64,000 nucleotides of DNA from a beta proteobacterium L13. GTDB lineage: Bacteria > Pseudomonadota > Gammaproteobacteria > Burkholderiales > Chromobacteriaceae. This document shows positions 24,284 to 32,304 of the stretch, one piece after another. The notes under the pieces were generated by a model that was not told the origin of the DNA, did no database searches, and saw nothing but the letters and a program-made list of their open reading frames with translations. The stretch is taken from positions 1-64,000 of the forward strand of contig AMYZ01000004.1 in the NCBI GenBank assembly GCA_000335715.1, in the 5' to 3' direction. The position numbers and the translations under genes were made by a program. How positions within the stretch are numbered: the stretch's first letter is position 1; the number at the start of each line of letters is the position of its first letter.

Positions 24284-24545
24284 CGTCCACAGCGTTTCCG
24301 GTGATACCCAGCACGTCCAGAAATCGCTCCTTCAGCACCTGGTAGTCCGCTGCATCCATCTCGTCCAGGTCTTCCGGAATCAGGTTTGTCATACGGGCGA
24401 CACCCAATAGCTCCATCTGGGCTGGCTTGCCATCCGACTGCTCACCAATGGTCTTTAGGTCGCGCACCTTGAGACGGCGCAGAGTAACGGCCTCAATCTT
24501 CTGGCCGGACGGTGCGGTAAACGGGTATTTGAGGGTGACTTGCAT
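24240..24545 (-). CDS. Tail assembly chaperone GpE
   Basis: A 101-residue protein of the GpE tail-assembly family, encoded between tube and tape measure ('LKYPFTAPSGQKIEAVTLRR', 'LDEMDAADYQVLKERFLDVL'). Residues 88-90 are GGG, encoded by GGG GGC GGG, which forms a slippery run. A downstream frame encodes the E' extension. The chaperone and its frameshift product guide tube polymerisation around the tape measure. Confidence 0.85.
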   Translation of the reverse strand: MQVTLKYPFTAPSGQKIEAVTLRRLKVRDLKTIGEQSDGKPAQMELLGVARMTNLIPEDLDEMDAADYQVLKERFLDVLGITGNAVDGGGTTGAVVPVSAE

Positions 24546-24625
24546 GATGTGCCTCCTTCGGTTGGGATAGGCACATTGTTGACGAGACGTCTATTAACAC
24601 GCTTTTAGCGTGCTTTAAAAGAGCA

Positions 24626-24652
24626 AAAGAAAAGGCCCACCGAAGTGGGCCT
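24626..24652 (-). terminator. Terminator after the tail tube gene
   Basis: AGGCCCAC and GTGGGCCT form a stem with loop CGAA. On the minus strand it is followed by TTTTCTTTT. It lies just past the tail tube stop, a usual place for attenuation after highly expressed structural genes. Confidence 0.8.
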
Positions 24653-24673
24653 GCAGGGGGAAGTGTGGGGCAA

Positions 24674-25198
24674 TCAGCCGCCGATATTGGCGCGGTAGTT
24701 TGCCAGCATGTCCTCACCGCCGACGCGGAAGATATTAGCCAGGTAATCCAACTCCAGGATTTCCTCGCCGTCCAGCACCTGCTTGATGTAGGTGGCTGAG
24801 AAGCCCGACGGGAACTCAGCGTTGTCGTGCTGCTTGTAGGTGCCCAGCGGGTTCTTCTTGAAGGAGATGGTCAGGTAGGTAACCAGCGGTTTCTCCTCCA
24901 GGCGGCCGCCCTGGCCGTAGGTCTCGACACTGGAACGGCACTGTAGCTGCACCGTCTTGTACGGGTTGGCCGTAGCCTTCATCGCCTCGGGGTAGAAACT
25001 GTTCCACTTGATCTCGCCTTCCAGCTTGTCGAAGCCGGACGGCAGTTCGATCTTGCCGATCATACCCAGCGCCTTGTGCTCGGTCATGATGGCCTGCACA
25101 TCGGGCAGTTTCACCTCTTCGGCGCGGCCCAGCAGGCTGTTGCCTTCCATATAGATGTTGGCGTTGGTGATGCGGTTGACCTGGATTTTGCCAGCCAT
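24674..25198 (-). CDS. Major tail tube protein (FII-like)
   Basis: A 174-residue P2 FII-family tail tube protein. 'INRITNANIYMEGNSLLGRA'-like N-terminus (residues 6-25 read VNRITNANIYMEGNSLLGRA), 'LPSGFDKLEGEIKWNSFYPE' in the middle, and 'LDGEEILELDYLANIFRVGG' at the end are diagnostic. It has a strong Shine-Dalgarno sequence (GGAGG) and is followed by a terminator, in keeping with high expression. Confidence 0.93.
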   Translation of the reverse strand: MAGKIQVNRITNANIYMEGNSLLGRAEEVKLPDVQAIMTEHKALGMIGKIELPSGFDKLEGEIKWNSFYPEAMKATANPYKTVQLQCRSSVETYGQGGRLEEKPLVTYLTISFKKNPLGTYKQHDNAEFPSGFSATYIKQVLDGEEILELDYLANIFRVGGEDMLANYRANIGG

Positions 25199-25280
25199 GA
25201 TTAAGCCTCCCGTAGAGCCGCCTCAAGGGAGGCGTCGCCCCCTTGGGGGGCTGTGAACGATAGTGAACGTGGGGGGTACA

Positions 25281-26711
25281 TTAAGCGCCTCCCTTCAGGG
25301 TTGCCAGGTATTCGTCGGTGATCTCGGTCTCGAAGGTGAGCCGTTCCATCGGCGGCGGTGGGGTGTATTTGTAGCTGATCAGCACGTGGCCAGCTGCCAG
25401 CTCAGTCTTGGTGTTACGCGCGGGGTCATACCACGCTTTGAAACCCAGCACCGCGCCGTCGCCAATCAGCTTGCGGCCGTAGCCATTCACCGACTCCACC
25501 AGTGCGTCGATCAGCGCTTGCTCTATCGGCCGGTCCATATACTGCAGGCTGAAGTAGCGGATCGACTCGTTAATGATGTCGCCGGTGCGCCGTACCGGGA
25601 TGAAGTTCTTCATGTGCGTCAGCACCGGCCAGGCGGCCGAACGGTTGCCCCACACCCGCATGCCACTACCGAAGCTGTTGAACACGGTGACGATACCGGC
25701 CTCGTTCAGCAGGTTCACCTCCGAGTTCGGGTCGTCGATCATGGCCGACAGGTTGCGCTCCAGGCCGACGATGCCCTTGATCTCGGTATTGGACGGCGAC
25801 CACCAAAACCCGCGCTCCAGGTCTTTGGCCGCAATCACGCCGGCCAACCGCTGACTATAGGGTTCCAGCCGCTCGCTATCAGTGGCTGCGTCGTACACCT
25901 TCAGATGCGGATAACACAGGATGGCCCGCTCGCTGGAGGTGTTGAAGTTGATGCTGCCAGCGGGGCCACGCCCTGCCAGTGCCTGCGCGAAGGAGGTACC
26001 CACCGGCGCGTCGATCAGCGCGAAAGCGTCCAGGTAGTCGGCCATGGCAATCAGCTCGGCCGACACCGACGTCTGCGTGCAATACGCCGGGGCGATCAGC
26101 AGCTTGGCGAAGAAGCCCATCAGGTTATAGGTATCGCGCAGTGCCTTCATACCGGTGCGCTGGCCAGCGGCGTTGACGGTGCCGATGATGTCGGCGGCCG
26201 TGACCTTGCTCGGGTCAGCGTAATCGTAGCCGGCCTTGATGCTGGCGCCGGCTGCGATGGCGCCCCCCTTGATGCGGACAATCTCGCCAGTAACCGGTGT
26301 GACGGTGTAGTCGGTGTCCTTCACGTAGGTGGTCGCGCTGTCGTTGCTCTTTAGCACCAGATTTGCCACCGCACCGTGGGCCAGCTTCACGCGGTCAGTC
26401 GAGGCGTCGAAGGTGATGGCTTCGCTCGGTACGTTGGTCTTGTGGATGGCCGGGTCGAGCACGTTGATCACGATCACCGTGCCTGCGCCCTGGTCGTAGA
26501 TGGCATCCAGCGCCTGCGGGATGGTGAAGCCAGAGAGCTGCGGGCCAAAGTTGGCCGCGTCGCGATCGGACAACACCAGAATAGGCTGATTGATTGCGCC
26601 GATTGCCGCAGTGCCAATCAGACCCACGACCGCACTTTTGATCGTTTTAACGGGGCGCCCGCCATTATCCTTTTCGATGGTCTCGACGCCATGCAGGTAG
26701 TTAGCTGGCAT
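25281..26711 (-). CDS. Contractile tail sheath protein
   Basis: A 476-residue P2 FI/Mu gpL-type sheath protein. 'YLHGVETIEKDNGGRPVKTI' opens the protein, 'KDLERGFWWSPSNTEIKGI' is the conserved central motif, and 'RTGDIINESIRYFSLQYMD' with 'FETEITDEYLATLKG' closes it. It overlaps the 64-residue DUF2635 gene by 11 bases. Length is between P2 FI (396) and Mu L (495). Confidence 0.94.
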   Translation of the reverse strand: MPANYLHGVETIEKDNGGRPVKTIKSAVVGLIGTAAIGAINQPILVLSDRDAANFGPQLSGFTIPQALDAIYDQGAGTVIVINVLDPAIHKTNVPSEAITFDASTDRVKLAHGAVANLVLKSNDSATTYVKDTDYTVTPVTGEIVRIKGGAIAAGASIKAGYDYADPSKVTAADIIGTVNAAGQRTGMKALRDTYNLMGFFAKLLIAPAYCTQTSVSAELIAMADYLDAFALIDAPVGTSFAQALAGRGPAGSINFNTSSERAILCYPHLKVYDAATDSERLEPYSQRLAGVIAAKDLERGFWWSPSNTEIKGIVGLERNLSAMIDDPNSEVNLLNEAGIVTVFNSFGSGMRVWGNRSAAWPVLTHMKNFIPVRRTGDIINESIRYFSLQYMDRPIEQALIDALVESVNGYGRKLIGDGAVLGFKAWYDPARNTKTELAAGHVLISYKYTPPPPMERLTFETEITDEYLATLKGGA

Positions 26712-26895
26712 TGCCGCTCTCCTTGGCTTTGGTTTGCTTGGGCTGGGCGACTGGCGTCAGGTGGCCGAGTGCCAGCAGGGTCTGGGTGTAGTCGTGCGCT
26801 TCCGGCAGCTCGACTTCGCCGCCGGGGCACAGCATCGCTTCTTGGCCATCGGCGAGCGTGACCCCGCTCATCGGGCCGGAATACTGGTATTTCAT
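26701..26895 (-). CDS. Small DUF2635-like protein (Mu gp38 position)
   Basis: A 64-residue protein, MKYQYSGPMSGVTL..., Glu/Pro-rich in the middle and Lys-rich at the end. It lies between the gp37-like protein and the sheath, exactly the position of Mu gp38/DUF2635. It is coupled by ATGA overlap to the upstream gene. Function unknown. Confidence 0.7.
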   Translation of the reverse strand: MKYQYSGPMSGVTLADGQEAMLCPGGEVELPEAHDYTQTLLALGHLTPVAQPKQTKAKESGNAS

Positions 26896-27356
26896 GGTTG
26901 CTCCTCGTGTGTAACGACGGTGAGAAGGGGTTCGGTGCCGATATCGGCGTCTTCGACCAGCATCGCCTCGCCTGCAAAGTCGACGGCGTACTGCCACAGG
27001 CCGGCGTTTTCGCCCAGGAACTTCTCGGACACGGCCGTGAGCTTCCTGCAGTCCGGCGGGCGGAAGCCCACCAGCGCCCGACGCACCAGGTCGAGTACGT
27101 CCACCGCGCCGCCCCGGCCGTTAAGCTGGCGCAACACCACGGTGACCGACAGCTTCACGGTGCGTGGCTGAGCGATGTAATGGGTATCGACGGTGTCGCC
27201 GAACTGGCTGCCGAGGTAGCTCACCAGCAGCGCGCCCTTGGGGTGGTTCAGCCGGTAGTCCGCCGGACGCTCTGGGAAGTATTCGACCGCCAGGGCGGGC
27301 AGCCGGGTGCGCAGGCAACCCACCACGGCATCGATGATCTCTAGCGTGGTGGCCAT
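26892..27356 (-). CDS. Mu gp37-like protein
   Basis: A 154-residue protein of the Mu gp37/DUF1834 family: 'IDAVVGCLRTRLPALAVEYF' opening, 'PKGALLVSYLGSQFGD' and 'RTVKLSVTVVLRQLNG' in the middle. It is thought to act at the head-tail junction or tail terminator in Mu-like phages. It is head to tail with gp36 with a one-base overlap. Confidence 0.8.
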   Translation of the reverse strand: MATTLEIIDAVVGCLRTRLPALAVEYFPERPADYRLNHPKGALLVSYLGSQFGDTVDTHYIAQPRTVKLSVTVVLRQLNGRGGAVDVLDLVRRALVGFRPPDCRKLTAVSEKFLGENAGLWQYAVDFAGEAMLVEDADIGTEPLLTVVTHEEQP

Positions 27357-27805
27357 CAGTAACGATCCAGCAAGTTGGAACTGAAGCGGCGCGGTCGTGC
27401 CCGCACCTTCATCTCACCCGGCTCTGGGGCCGCCTCTCCGGTAGGCACGCCAATGGTGAGCTTGCCGTCACGGATCGCTTCCAGCATTTGCAGGGCGGAC
27501 TTGTAGGTGCGGGTCACCGCGTCGGGAAGCTCGCTGCCTTCCGGCCGCCGGGCATACAGCCAGTGCCGCGCCAGGTTGACCGTCATGTTCTTGACCATCG
27601 ACGGCACCGGGTCGAGCGGCAGGTTGTAGCGGCCACGCAGATGGGCGTCGACCAGCTCTTCGCCCTGGTGCACGGCTTCCTCCACCACGGCCAGGTTAAG
27701 CGTCGGTTCGGGTTGGCCATATTCGACCACCGTGTCGTTCGACAGCTGGATCAGGGTGGCCAGCGGCATAGCCAGCTGCAGGTCGGCAAGCGAGCAGTAG
27801 CGCAT
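27356..27805 (-). CDS. Mu gp36-like protein (DUF1320)
   Basis: A 149-residue DUF1320 protein starting 'MRYCSLADLQLAMPLATLIQ' with 'EELVDAHLRGRYNLPLDPVP' and 'NLARHWLYARRP'. Its fold is like head-tail connector (gp6/gp36) proteins, and it sits after the capsid genes as in Mu. Start ATG at 27805 follows closely on the DUF2190 gene. Confidence 0.9.
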   Translation of the reverse strand: MRYCSLADLQLAMPLATLIQLSNDTVVEYGQPEPTLNLAVVEEAVHQGEELVDAHLRGRYNLPLDPVPSMVKNMTVNLARHWLYARRPEGSELPDAVTRTYKSALQMLEAIRDGKLTIGVPTGEAAPEPGEMKVRARPRRFSSNLLDRY

Positions 27806-27807
27806 GG

Positions 27808-28140
27808 TCAGATGCCCCGCACGATGCGGATCAGCTCACCGGCGGCCGTGGCCGCATCCCAGGCGATACCGTTGGCGACACCGGCGGCCTTGGTGATGGC
27901 ACGGCCCTGGCTGTCTGCCTGCACCTCGGCGCCGGCCGCGATGGCGGCGCCGGCCTCGACCAGGATCACGCCCAGCACGTTGGCCGGGGCCATGTTGTCC
28001 GCTTCGGTGTCAGTCTCAGTCACGCCCAGCGCCTTGGCACCCTCGGCGCAGACGCCACCATTGAAGCCGACGAAGCGGCGGGCGGAAAGGTCCGCGATAG
28101 CCAGCACCGAGGCGACCAGGATCACGTTTTGTGACTTCAT
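27808..28140 (-). CDS. DUF2190 capsid cement-type protein
   Basis: A 110-residue protein with the Gly/Ala-rich beta pattern of the DUF2190/head-decoration family ('EAGAAIAAGAEVQADSQGRA' and 'GVANGIAWDAATAAGELIRI'). It is placed after the major head protein, as decoration proteins are. Overlaps its upstream neighbour by 4 bases. Confidence 0.8.
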   Translation of the reverse strand: MKSQNVILVASVLAIADLSARRFVGFNGGVCAEGAKALGVTETDTEADNMAPANVLGVILVEAGAAIAAGAEVQADSQGRAITKAAGVANGIAWDAATAAGELIRIVRGI

Positions 28141-28373
28141 TGCTTGTCTCCTTCACCCTTGTCGTCGGACTGGCCCTTGTCGTCGGCCTTGGCGGTTTTG
28201 GCCGGCTTCGGTTGCTCGACCAGGGTCAGCGGCTCGGTAGAGGCTACCGGTTCCAGCCAGCGGCGCTTCTCGGCCGCCTCGTCGTCACCCAGTTCGATCG
28301 TGCTGCCTTCCGGGTAGCGTGTGCCGTCGTGATCCAGATCGATGCCGCGCACGCGGTAAGTTTTCGTAGCCAT
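28137..28373 (-). CDS. Small phage structural-region protein, unknown
   Basis: A 78-residue protein with a small beta-strand N-terminus 'TYRVRGIDLDHDGTRYPEGS' and a Lys/Asp-rich tail ('KPAKTAKADDKGQSDDKG'). It lies between the major head protein and DUF2190. Similar short proteins appear at this place in Mu-like phages; function unknown. Confidence 0.65.
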   Translation of the reverse strand: MATKTYRVRGIDLDHDGTRYPEGSTIELGDDEAAEKRRWLEPVASTEPLTLVEQPKPAKTAKADDKGQSDDKGEGDKQ

Positions 28374-28382
28374 GCTGCCCCC

Positions 28383-29309
28383 TTAGTTGACGTCTGCAAT
28401 CAGATAGCCGGCATCGGCACCGACCACCACCAGCTTGTAGATATCGGTGTGACGCACAAAGCTGACCTTGCCGCCTTCGGCGTCGTACTTGTCGGTTTCC
28501 GGCATACCCTTCTTGCGCAGGGTGTAGCCGAATGACGGGGTGTCGTGGTCGGCATTCTGGCCGGCACCCGGCTTGGCCACGTAGGCCAGCACCACGTTGT
28601 CGCCCCAGATATCACCGGTAGCACCTGCCCCATTGGCGGCGAGAGCTTCGCCGATGAAGATGTCTTCCACGCCCCACAGGGCTTTGAGGTGCTCCAGCGT
28701 GATGAGCTTGCGCTCATTGCTGCCCAGCGCGGCGGCCAGCTTGGTGTGGAATTTGAGCGAGGCGTAGGTTGCTGCACCGATGACTGCGGTATTGGGGCGC
28801 ATGCCGGTGCGCTGGCGGATGACTTCCTTACCGTCTTCCACGTCCTTGATCGGGTCACCACCGCTATTGACCCATTTGCTGGAGCCAGACAACGTCACTT
28901 TGGCGCCGGACAGGTAGGTACTCGGGTTCTGCGCCAGGTAGGCCGCGCGTACCTCACGGCCCAGGTCGATGGCGTCCTTGACGCGCCGTGCCGCCTTGGC
29001 TTCTTCGTTGAACATGGCCTCGGCCTGTTCGCGGTAGTCCACCGGGTAGGCCAGGTCGTGCTCGCGCAATACCACGTCCAGCGTGTCGGCATCGTCCGCA
29101 GTCATCACGTTGGACTTGGCACGGATAGCGCGTTCGGTGTCCCACAGGCGGAAGGCTTCTTTGCCAAACAGCGGGATGATGCCGGACTCTTTGTCGATGT
29201 CTGCCACCGGGAACAGGTTTTCACCGATGTACTGCGCGTTGCGGTAGCCACGCGCCAGGCTGGTCAGTACCGGGTCGACGACCCGGAGTTTTTTCAAACG
29301 GTCTGCCAT
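28383..29309 (-). CDS. Major head protein (Mu gpT-like)
   Basis: A 308-residue major capsid protein of the HK97 fold as used in BcepMu-like phages. 'LARGYRNAQYIGENLFPVAD' near the N-terminus and 'AVIGAATYASLKFHTKLAAA' with 'LKALWGVEDIFIGEALAANG' later are typical of the E-type/Mu capsid group. It is preceded by protease/scaffold and followed by the decoration gene. Confidence 0.9.
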   Translation of the reverse strand: MADRLKKLRVVDPVLTSLARGYRNAQYIGENLFPVADIDKESGIIPLFGKEAFRLWDTERAIRAKSNVMTADDADTLDVVLREHDLAYPVDYREQAEAMFNEEAKAARRVKDAIDLGREVRAAYLAQNPSTYLSGAKVTLSGSSKWVNSGGDPIKDVEDGKEVIRQRTGMRPNTAVIGAATYASLKFHTKLAAALGSNERKLITLEHLKALWGVEDIFIGEALAANGAGATGDIWGDNVVLAYVAKPGAGQNADHDTPSFGYTLRKKGMPETDKYDAEGGKVSFVRHTDIYKLVVVGADAGYLIADVN

Positions 29310-29336
29310 GACAGCTTCCTTGCAAGTGGGTGGTGG

Positions 29337-30461
29337 TTACAGCAGCTGGCGCACAGCCTGCTCGTAGGGGATACCTTTTTCGGCAGCCAGCTCGGTGGCG
29401 CGTACATGAAGGCTCAGGCGATCGGGGTCGGTGGGCTTTTCGGCAAACTCGGCAGCATGGGCGTCGCCGCCTTTGCCGGACTTGTCCTTGGTGGCGGTCT
29501 CGCCAAACTCGACTACTTTGGGCATGTCGCCCAGGAATGACTTGAAGGCGGTAGCTAGCGGCTGTTTAGCAGCACCTTCGCCAAATTCCACCGCACTCTC
29601 GCCATCGGCAAAGTCGAGGAAAGCCACCACGGCATCCTTGTGTTTCGGTGCCAGCTTGCCTTCACCGATCATCTGTTCGGCAAAGGCGGCGTGCTCGCCG
29701 TGGCGCTTGGCTGCCGCTGCCGATTTCGTCGCGGCTTCGGCCGCTGCCAGGCGTTGTTTCAGCTGGGCATTTTCGGCCTCCAGCGCGGCCTTTTCTTCAG
29801 GGGTCACATGACGCTCCTCTTCGGTGGTTTGGGTTGGGGAAATAGTGGTGTCGGTAGGGTCAGCAAAGGCGGCACGCGACGCATCGTCCTGGCGCGCAGC
29901 TTCGCGGATAGATTCGATCTGCCAGTCGGGCACCACCTGGTCGGCGGTCTCCTGGTCGAACTTGGCCAGCAGCCATTCGCGCATGCGGCGCCACAGCGAG
30001 GCATTCGTCTCCATGCCCCAGTCGCCGAACTCGACCACGCCTTCTTCGGCATCTGCGAACTCGGCCTGCTTGAGGCCCTTTACGGCCGGTGGCATCGCGC
30101 CCAAAAAGCCGACGTGGCGCAGGTAGTACACGCCAGGCACCGGATTGTTAGGAGCGTCGGGTAGATAGAAACTGGCGGAAATTTTCTTGAAGCGTTTGGC
30201 AGCGAGCAGCTCAGCGAAGGCTGCGTCAACTTGATGCGCCTCGGCATTCAAGCCATCACTGTCGACAGCCAGCGACTTCACCCAGCCGTAGGCCGGGTCA
30301 TCGTGTTTGGGGTGTCCAATGACGATGGGCGCCTCATGCAGGGCCGGATCGTAGGCGCGGGCACTGGCCGCAAGATCGGACTCGGAGAAATCAAGCACCG
30401 CACCAGACATCGCGGTCTGACGGCCGGGCTTAAAAATGTGCAGGGGTTTGGTCGCGTTCAT
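29337..30461 (-). CDS. Head maturation protease and scaffold (Mu gpI/Z)
   Basis: A 374-residue Mu I-like protein. The N-terminal protease domain has 'APIVIGHPKHDDPAYGWVKS' and 'FKKISASFYLPDAPNNPVPG', with the Ser of ISAS as likely nucleophile. The C-terminal half is an Ala/Glu/Lys coiled-coil ('AALEAENAQLKQRLAAAEAA'), which corresponds to the scaffold. As in Mu, scaffold may also be produced from an internal start. Confidence 0.88.
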   Translation of the reverse strand: MNATKPLHIFKPGRQTAMSGAVLDFSESDLAASARAYDPALHEAPIVIGHPKHDDPAYGWVKSLAVDSDGLNAEAHQVDAAFAELLAAKRFKKISASFYLPDAPNNPVPGVYYLRHVGFLGAMPPAVKGLKQAEFADAEEGVVEFGDWGMETNASLWRRMREWLLAKFDQETADQVVPDWQIESIREAARQDDASRAAFADPTDTTISPTQTTEEERHVTPEEKAALEAENAQLKQRLAAAEAATKSAAAAKRHGEHAAFAEQMIGEGKLAPKHKDAVVAFLDFADGESAVEFGEGAAKQPLATAFKSFLGDMPKVVEFGETATKDKSGKGGDAHAAEFAEKPTDPDRLSLHVRATELAAEKGIPYEQAVRQLL

Positions 30462-30526
30462 GCCGCCATGGTGGGCGGCATGCGGATATAAGACTTTTAA
30501 ATGGGGTTAAAACTTACAGCAATAAG

Positions 30527-30847
30527 TTAACCAGCTTTGATCGAGCATTGCCAATTCGGCCAGTTATCACTCTTGCCACGATTATTCTGCCACTGTAATG
30601 GTTGAAGATTCTGGATGTCGTCAGTTCCTCCTTGGGCAACAGGTCGGATGTGGTCAATTTCCCAACCATACCCACCTTCCACCGTGACTCCATACTTTGA
30701 GTATTCCATGATTGCGCCACACGTATCCATCCGGTACTGGGCTGGGTTGCTACCTGGGATAACGCGCCCTTTATTCCATACCTGTAGAATCTCTTGGTTG
30801 CTCCAACTACCACCACGGTTGTTTGTATTTCGGTTACGCATATACAT
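30527..30847 (-). CDS. HNH endonuclease, inserted cargo
   Basis: A 106-residue HNH nuclease with 'GWEIDHIRPVAQGGTDDIQN' followed by 'LQPLQWQNNRGKSD', the DH and N parts of the metal-finger motif. The start at 30847 has an ideal AGGAGG 7 bases upstream. It is AT-richer than its neighbours, stands apart (175 bases from gpG and 65 from the protease gene), and is bounded by hairpins. It could be a homing-type nuclease or a packaging helper; insertion between G and I is not standard. Confidence 0.78.
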   Translation of the reverse strand: MYMRNRNTNNRGGSWSNQEILQVWNKGRVIPGSNPAQYRMDTCGAIMEYSKYGVTVEGGYGWEIDHIRPVAQGGTDDIQNLQPLQWQNNRGKSDNWPNWQCSIKAG

Positions 30848-30933
30848 CAAGAATCCTCCTAAGAAGCTATGAAAGTAGGCATCTGAATGTGTGCTCATCG
30901 AATTCGCAGCACAGCTGACAATATACCGAAGCC

Positions 30934-30964
30934 ATAAAGCCTTTATAAAGCTTTATGGCTTTGT
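30934..30964. terminator. AT-rich hairpin upstream of the HNH gene
   Basis: AGCCATAAAGC and GCTTTATGGCT form an 11-bp perfect stem around a short AT loop between gpG and the HNH gene. It may end leftward transcription after gpG or mark the edge of the inserted segment. Confidence 0.5.
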
Positions 30965-31021
30965 GATCGGGGCTAAGGGCTACCGTTGCGCGTCAGAAAG
31001 GTCACAACGCCGCCAAAGCGG

Positions 31022-31474
31022 CTAAATGCCGGCAGCGGTTTTCAGATGGCGCAGCACGGTGCCGAGCACCGCTTCGCTGGCTTCGGGCTGCAGATCGCCG
31101 TCCGTAGTGACGGGCAGATAGGGGCGAGCTTCGACCTCGACTGACTGACCACGGCCAGCTTTGCCACCGAGCTGGTGGGTGCGGGCGTACTCGGCATTGC
31201 TACCAATCACTACCGAGGCGACGTCATAGTCCGTGACGATGGACGAGGCCAGGCGGCCGGTCTGCTGCAGGGTGACACCGCTCTCGCTGCTGGCTCGTTG
31301 GCTGGGCGTCCAACGTGGCCGGCCTTCGACGGCAAAGTTGTCTTCCACCACCATGGCCAGCGTGCCGGCAATCTTGCGCATGGCCGGGGTCATGTCGAGC
31401 ACCGACGACTCCAGCCGCGCCAGCGCCGCCTGCAGCTGCTTATCGTCTACGGTGATGCTGACGAATTCGTTCAT
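31022..31474 (-). CDS. Virion morphogenesis protein (Mu gpG-like)
   Basis: A 150-residue protein of the phage virion morphogenesis family. 'ITVDDKQLQAALARLESSVL' and 'MRKIAGTLAMVVEDNFAVEG' open it, followed by 'GRPRWTPSQRASSESG' and 'QLGGKAGRG'. It has a role in tail completion or head-tail joining. The ATG at 31474 has AAGGAG upstream and overlaps the MuF stop. Confidence 0.88.
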   Translation of the reverse strand: MNEFVSITVDDKQLQAALARLESSVLDMTPAMRKIAGTLAMVVEDNFAVEGRPRWTPSQRASSESGVTLQQTGRLASSIVTDYDVASVVIGSNAEYARTHQLGGKAGRGQSVEVEARPYLPVTTDGDLQPEASEAVLGTVLRHLKTAAGI

Positions 31475-32304
31475 GACAGCTCCTTCTTGGCCAACGTGGC
31501 CAGGTTGCCGGTATAGCGCCCAAGGTCGGGTGCCCAGGCGGCCGCACCGAGGTTGTAGCTCCAACCCACATCTGGCGAGACGGTGACCGTTTTACCGGTG
31601 GCAGGGTCGACCGCACGGAAGGTGGCCACCTCGCGCTCCTCGCCTGTTTTCACCGACACAGTTTTCATTGTGCTACCCAGCTTGCCTTCGGAGGTTTCTA
31701 CCTGCACGCCCCCCGCAGCGATGTCGTCTGCTGACAGGGTGGTAACCCGGCAGCGGCAGCCCCAGCCGTTGGGCGGGTAGAACGATTGCCAGAATGGGTC
31801 ATCGTAGCGCAGCACCTTGCCGTTCATCGCGCGGTGGCTGGGCCGGGTACGGCCGTCCAGGATGGCGACGTAGCGCCAGTACGGACGGTCGTCTACGTTC
31901 TCGATCTGGGCTTGCCAACGGCCCGCCATGTAGGCGGTCTGCAGGTTGGTGCGGAAGATGGTCTGCAGGCGCCACGGACTGCCCAGCTGCACCAGGCTGA
32001 CCTCGCCGGTTTCCTCGTCGACGTGTTCCTGCTTGCCCCACCAACCCTTGGCCTGCAGCACCGGCGTCAGCTCCTTTTTAAACCAGGCAAAGGTCTTGCC
32101 CTCGGCCAGTGCTTTTTCCACCGCTTCGCGGATGTCCTGCAGGATGTCCAGGCGCGTGGCCTTGGCCACGGTGAACGCCTGGGCTTGGGCGTCTTGCCAC
32201 AGTTCCTCCCAGTGCCAGGTGATGGCGTAGCCCTTGTTCTTCAGGTATGCCACCGCCTCTTTGGGCGGCAGGCTCATGCAGTAGGCGAGATCCACTTTAG
32301 GCAT
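31471..32304 (-). CDS. MuF-type head morphogenesis protein
   Basis: A 277-residue phage head morphogenesis (SPP1 gp7/Mu gpF) protein, a minor capsid protein ejected or bound at the portal. The MuF signature is clear: 'IFRTNLQTAYMAGRW', 'RYVAILDGRTRPSHRAMNGK' and 'PPNGWGCRCRVTTLS'. The ATG at 32304 lies within the portal gene's end. No toxin domain is fused at the C-terminus. Confidence 0.92.
   Translation of the reverse strand: MPKVDLAYCMSLPPKEAVAYLKNKGYAITWHWEELWQDAQAQAFTVAKATRLDILQDIREAVEKALAEGKTFAWFKKELTPVLQAKGWWGKQEHVDEETGEVSLVQLGSPWRLQTIFRTNLQTAYMAGRWQAQIENVDDRPYWRYVAILDGRTRPSHRAMNGKVLRYDDPFWQSFYPPNGWGCRCRVTTLSADDIAAGGVQVETSEGKLGSTMKTVSVKTGEEREVATFRAVDPATGKTVTVSPDVGWSYNLGAAAWAPDLGRYTGNLATLAKKELS

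Noticed and set aside
30514-30816. 100-codon minus-strand ORF overlapping the HNH gene
   Set aside because: Out of frame with the HNH motif and lacking any ribosome site; a shadow of the nuclease gene.
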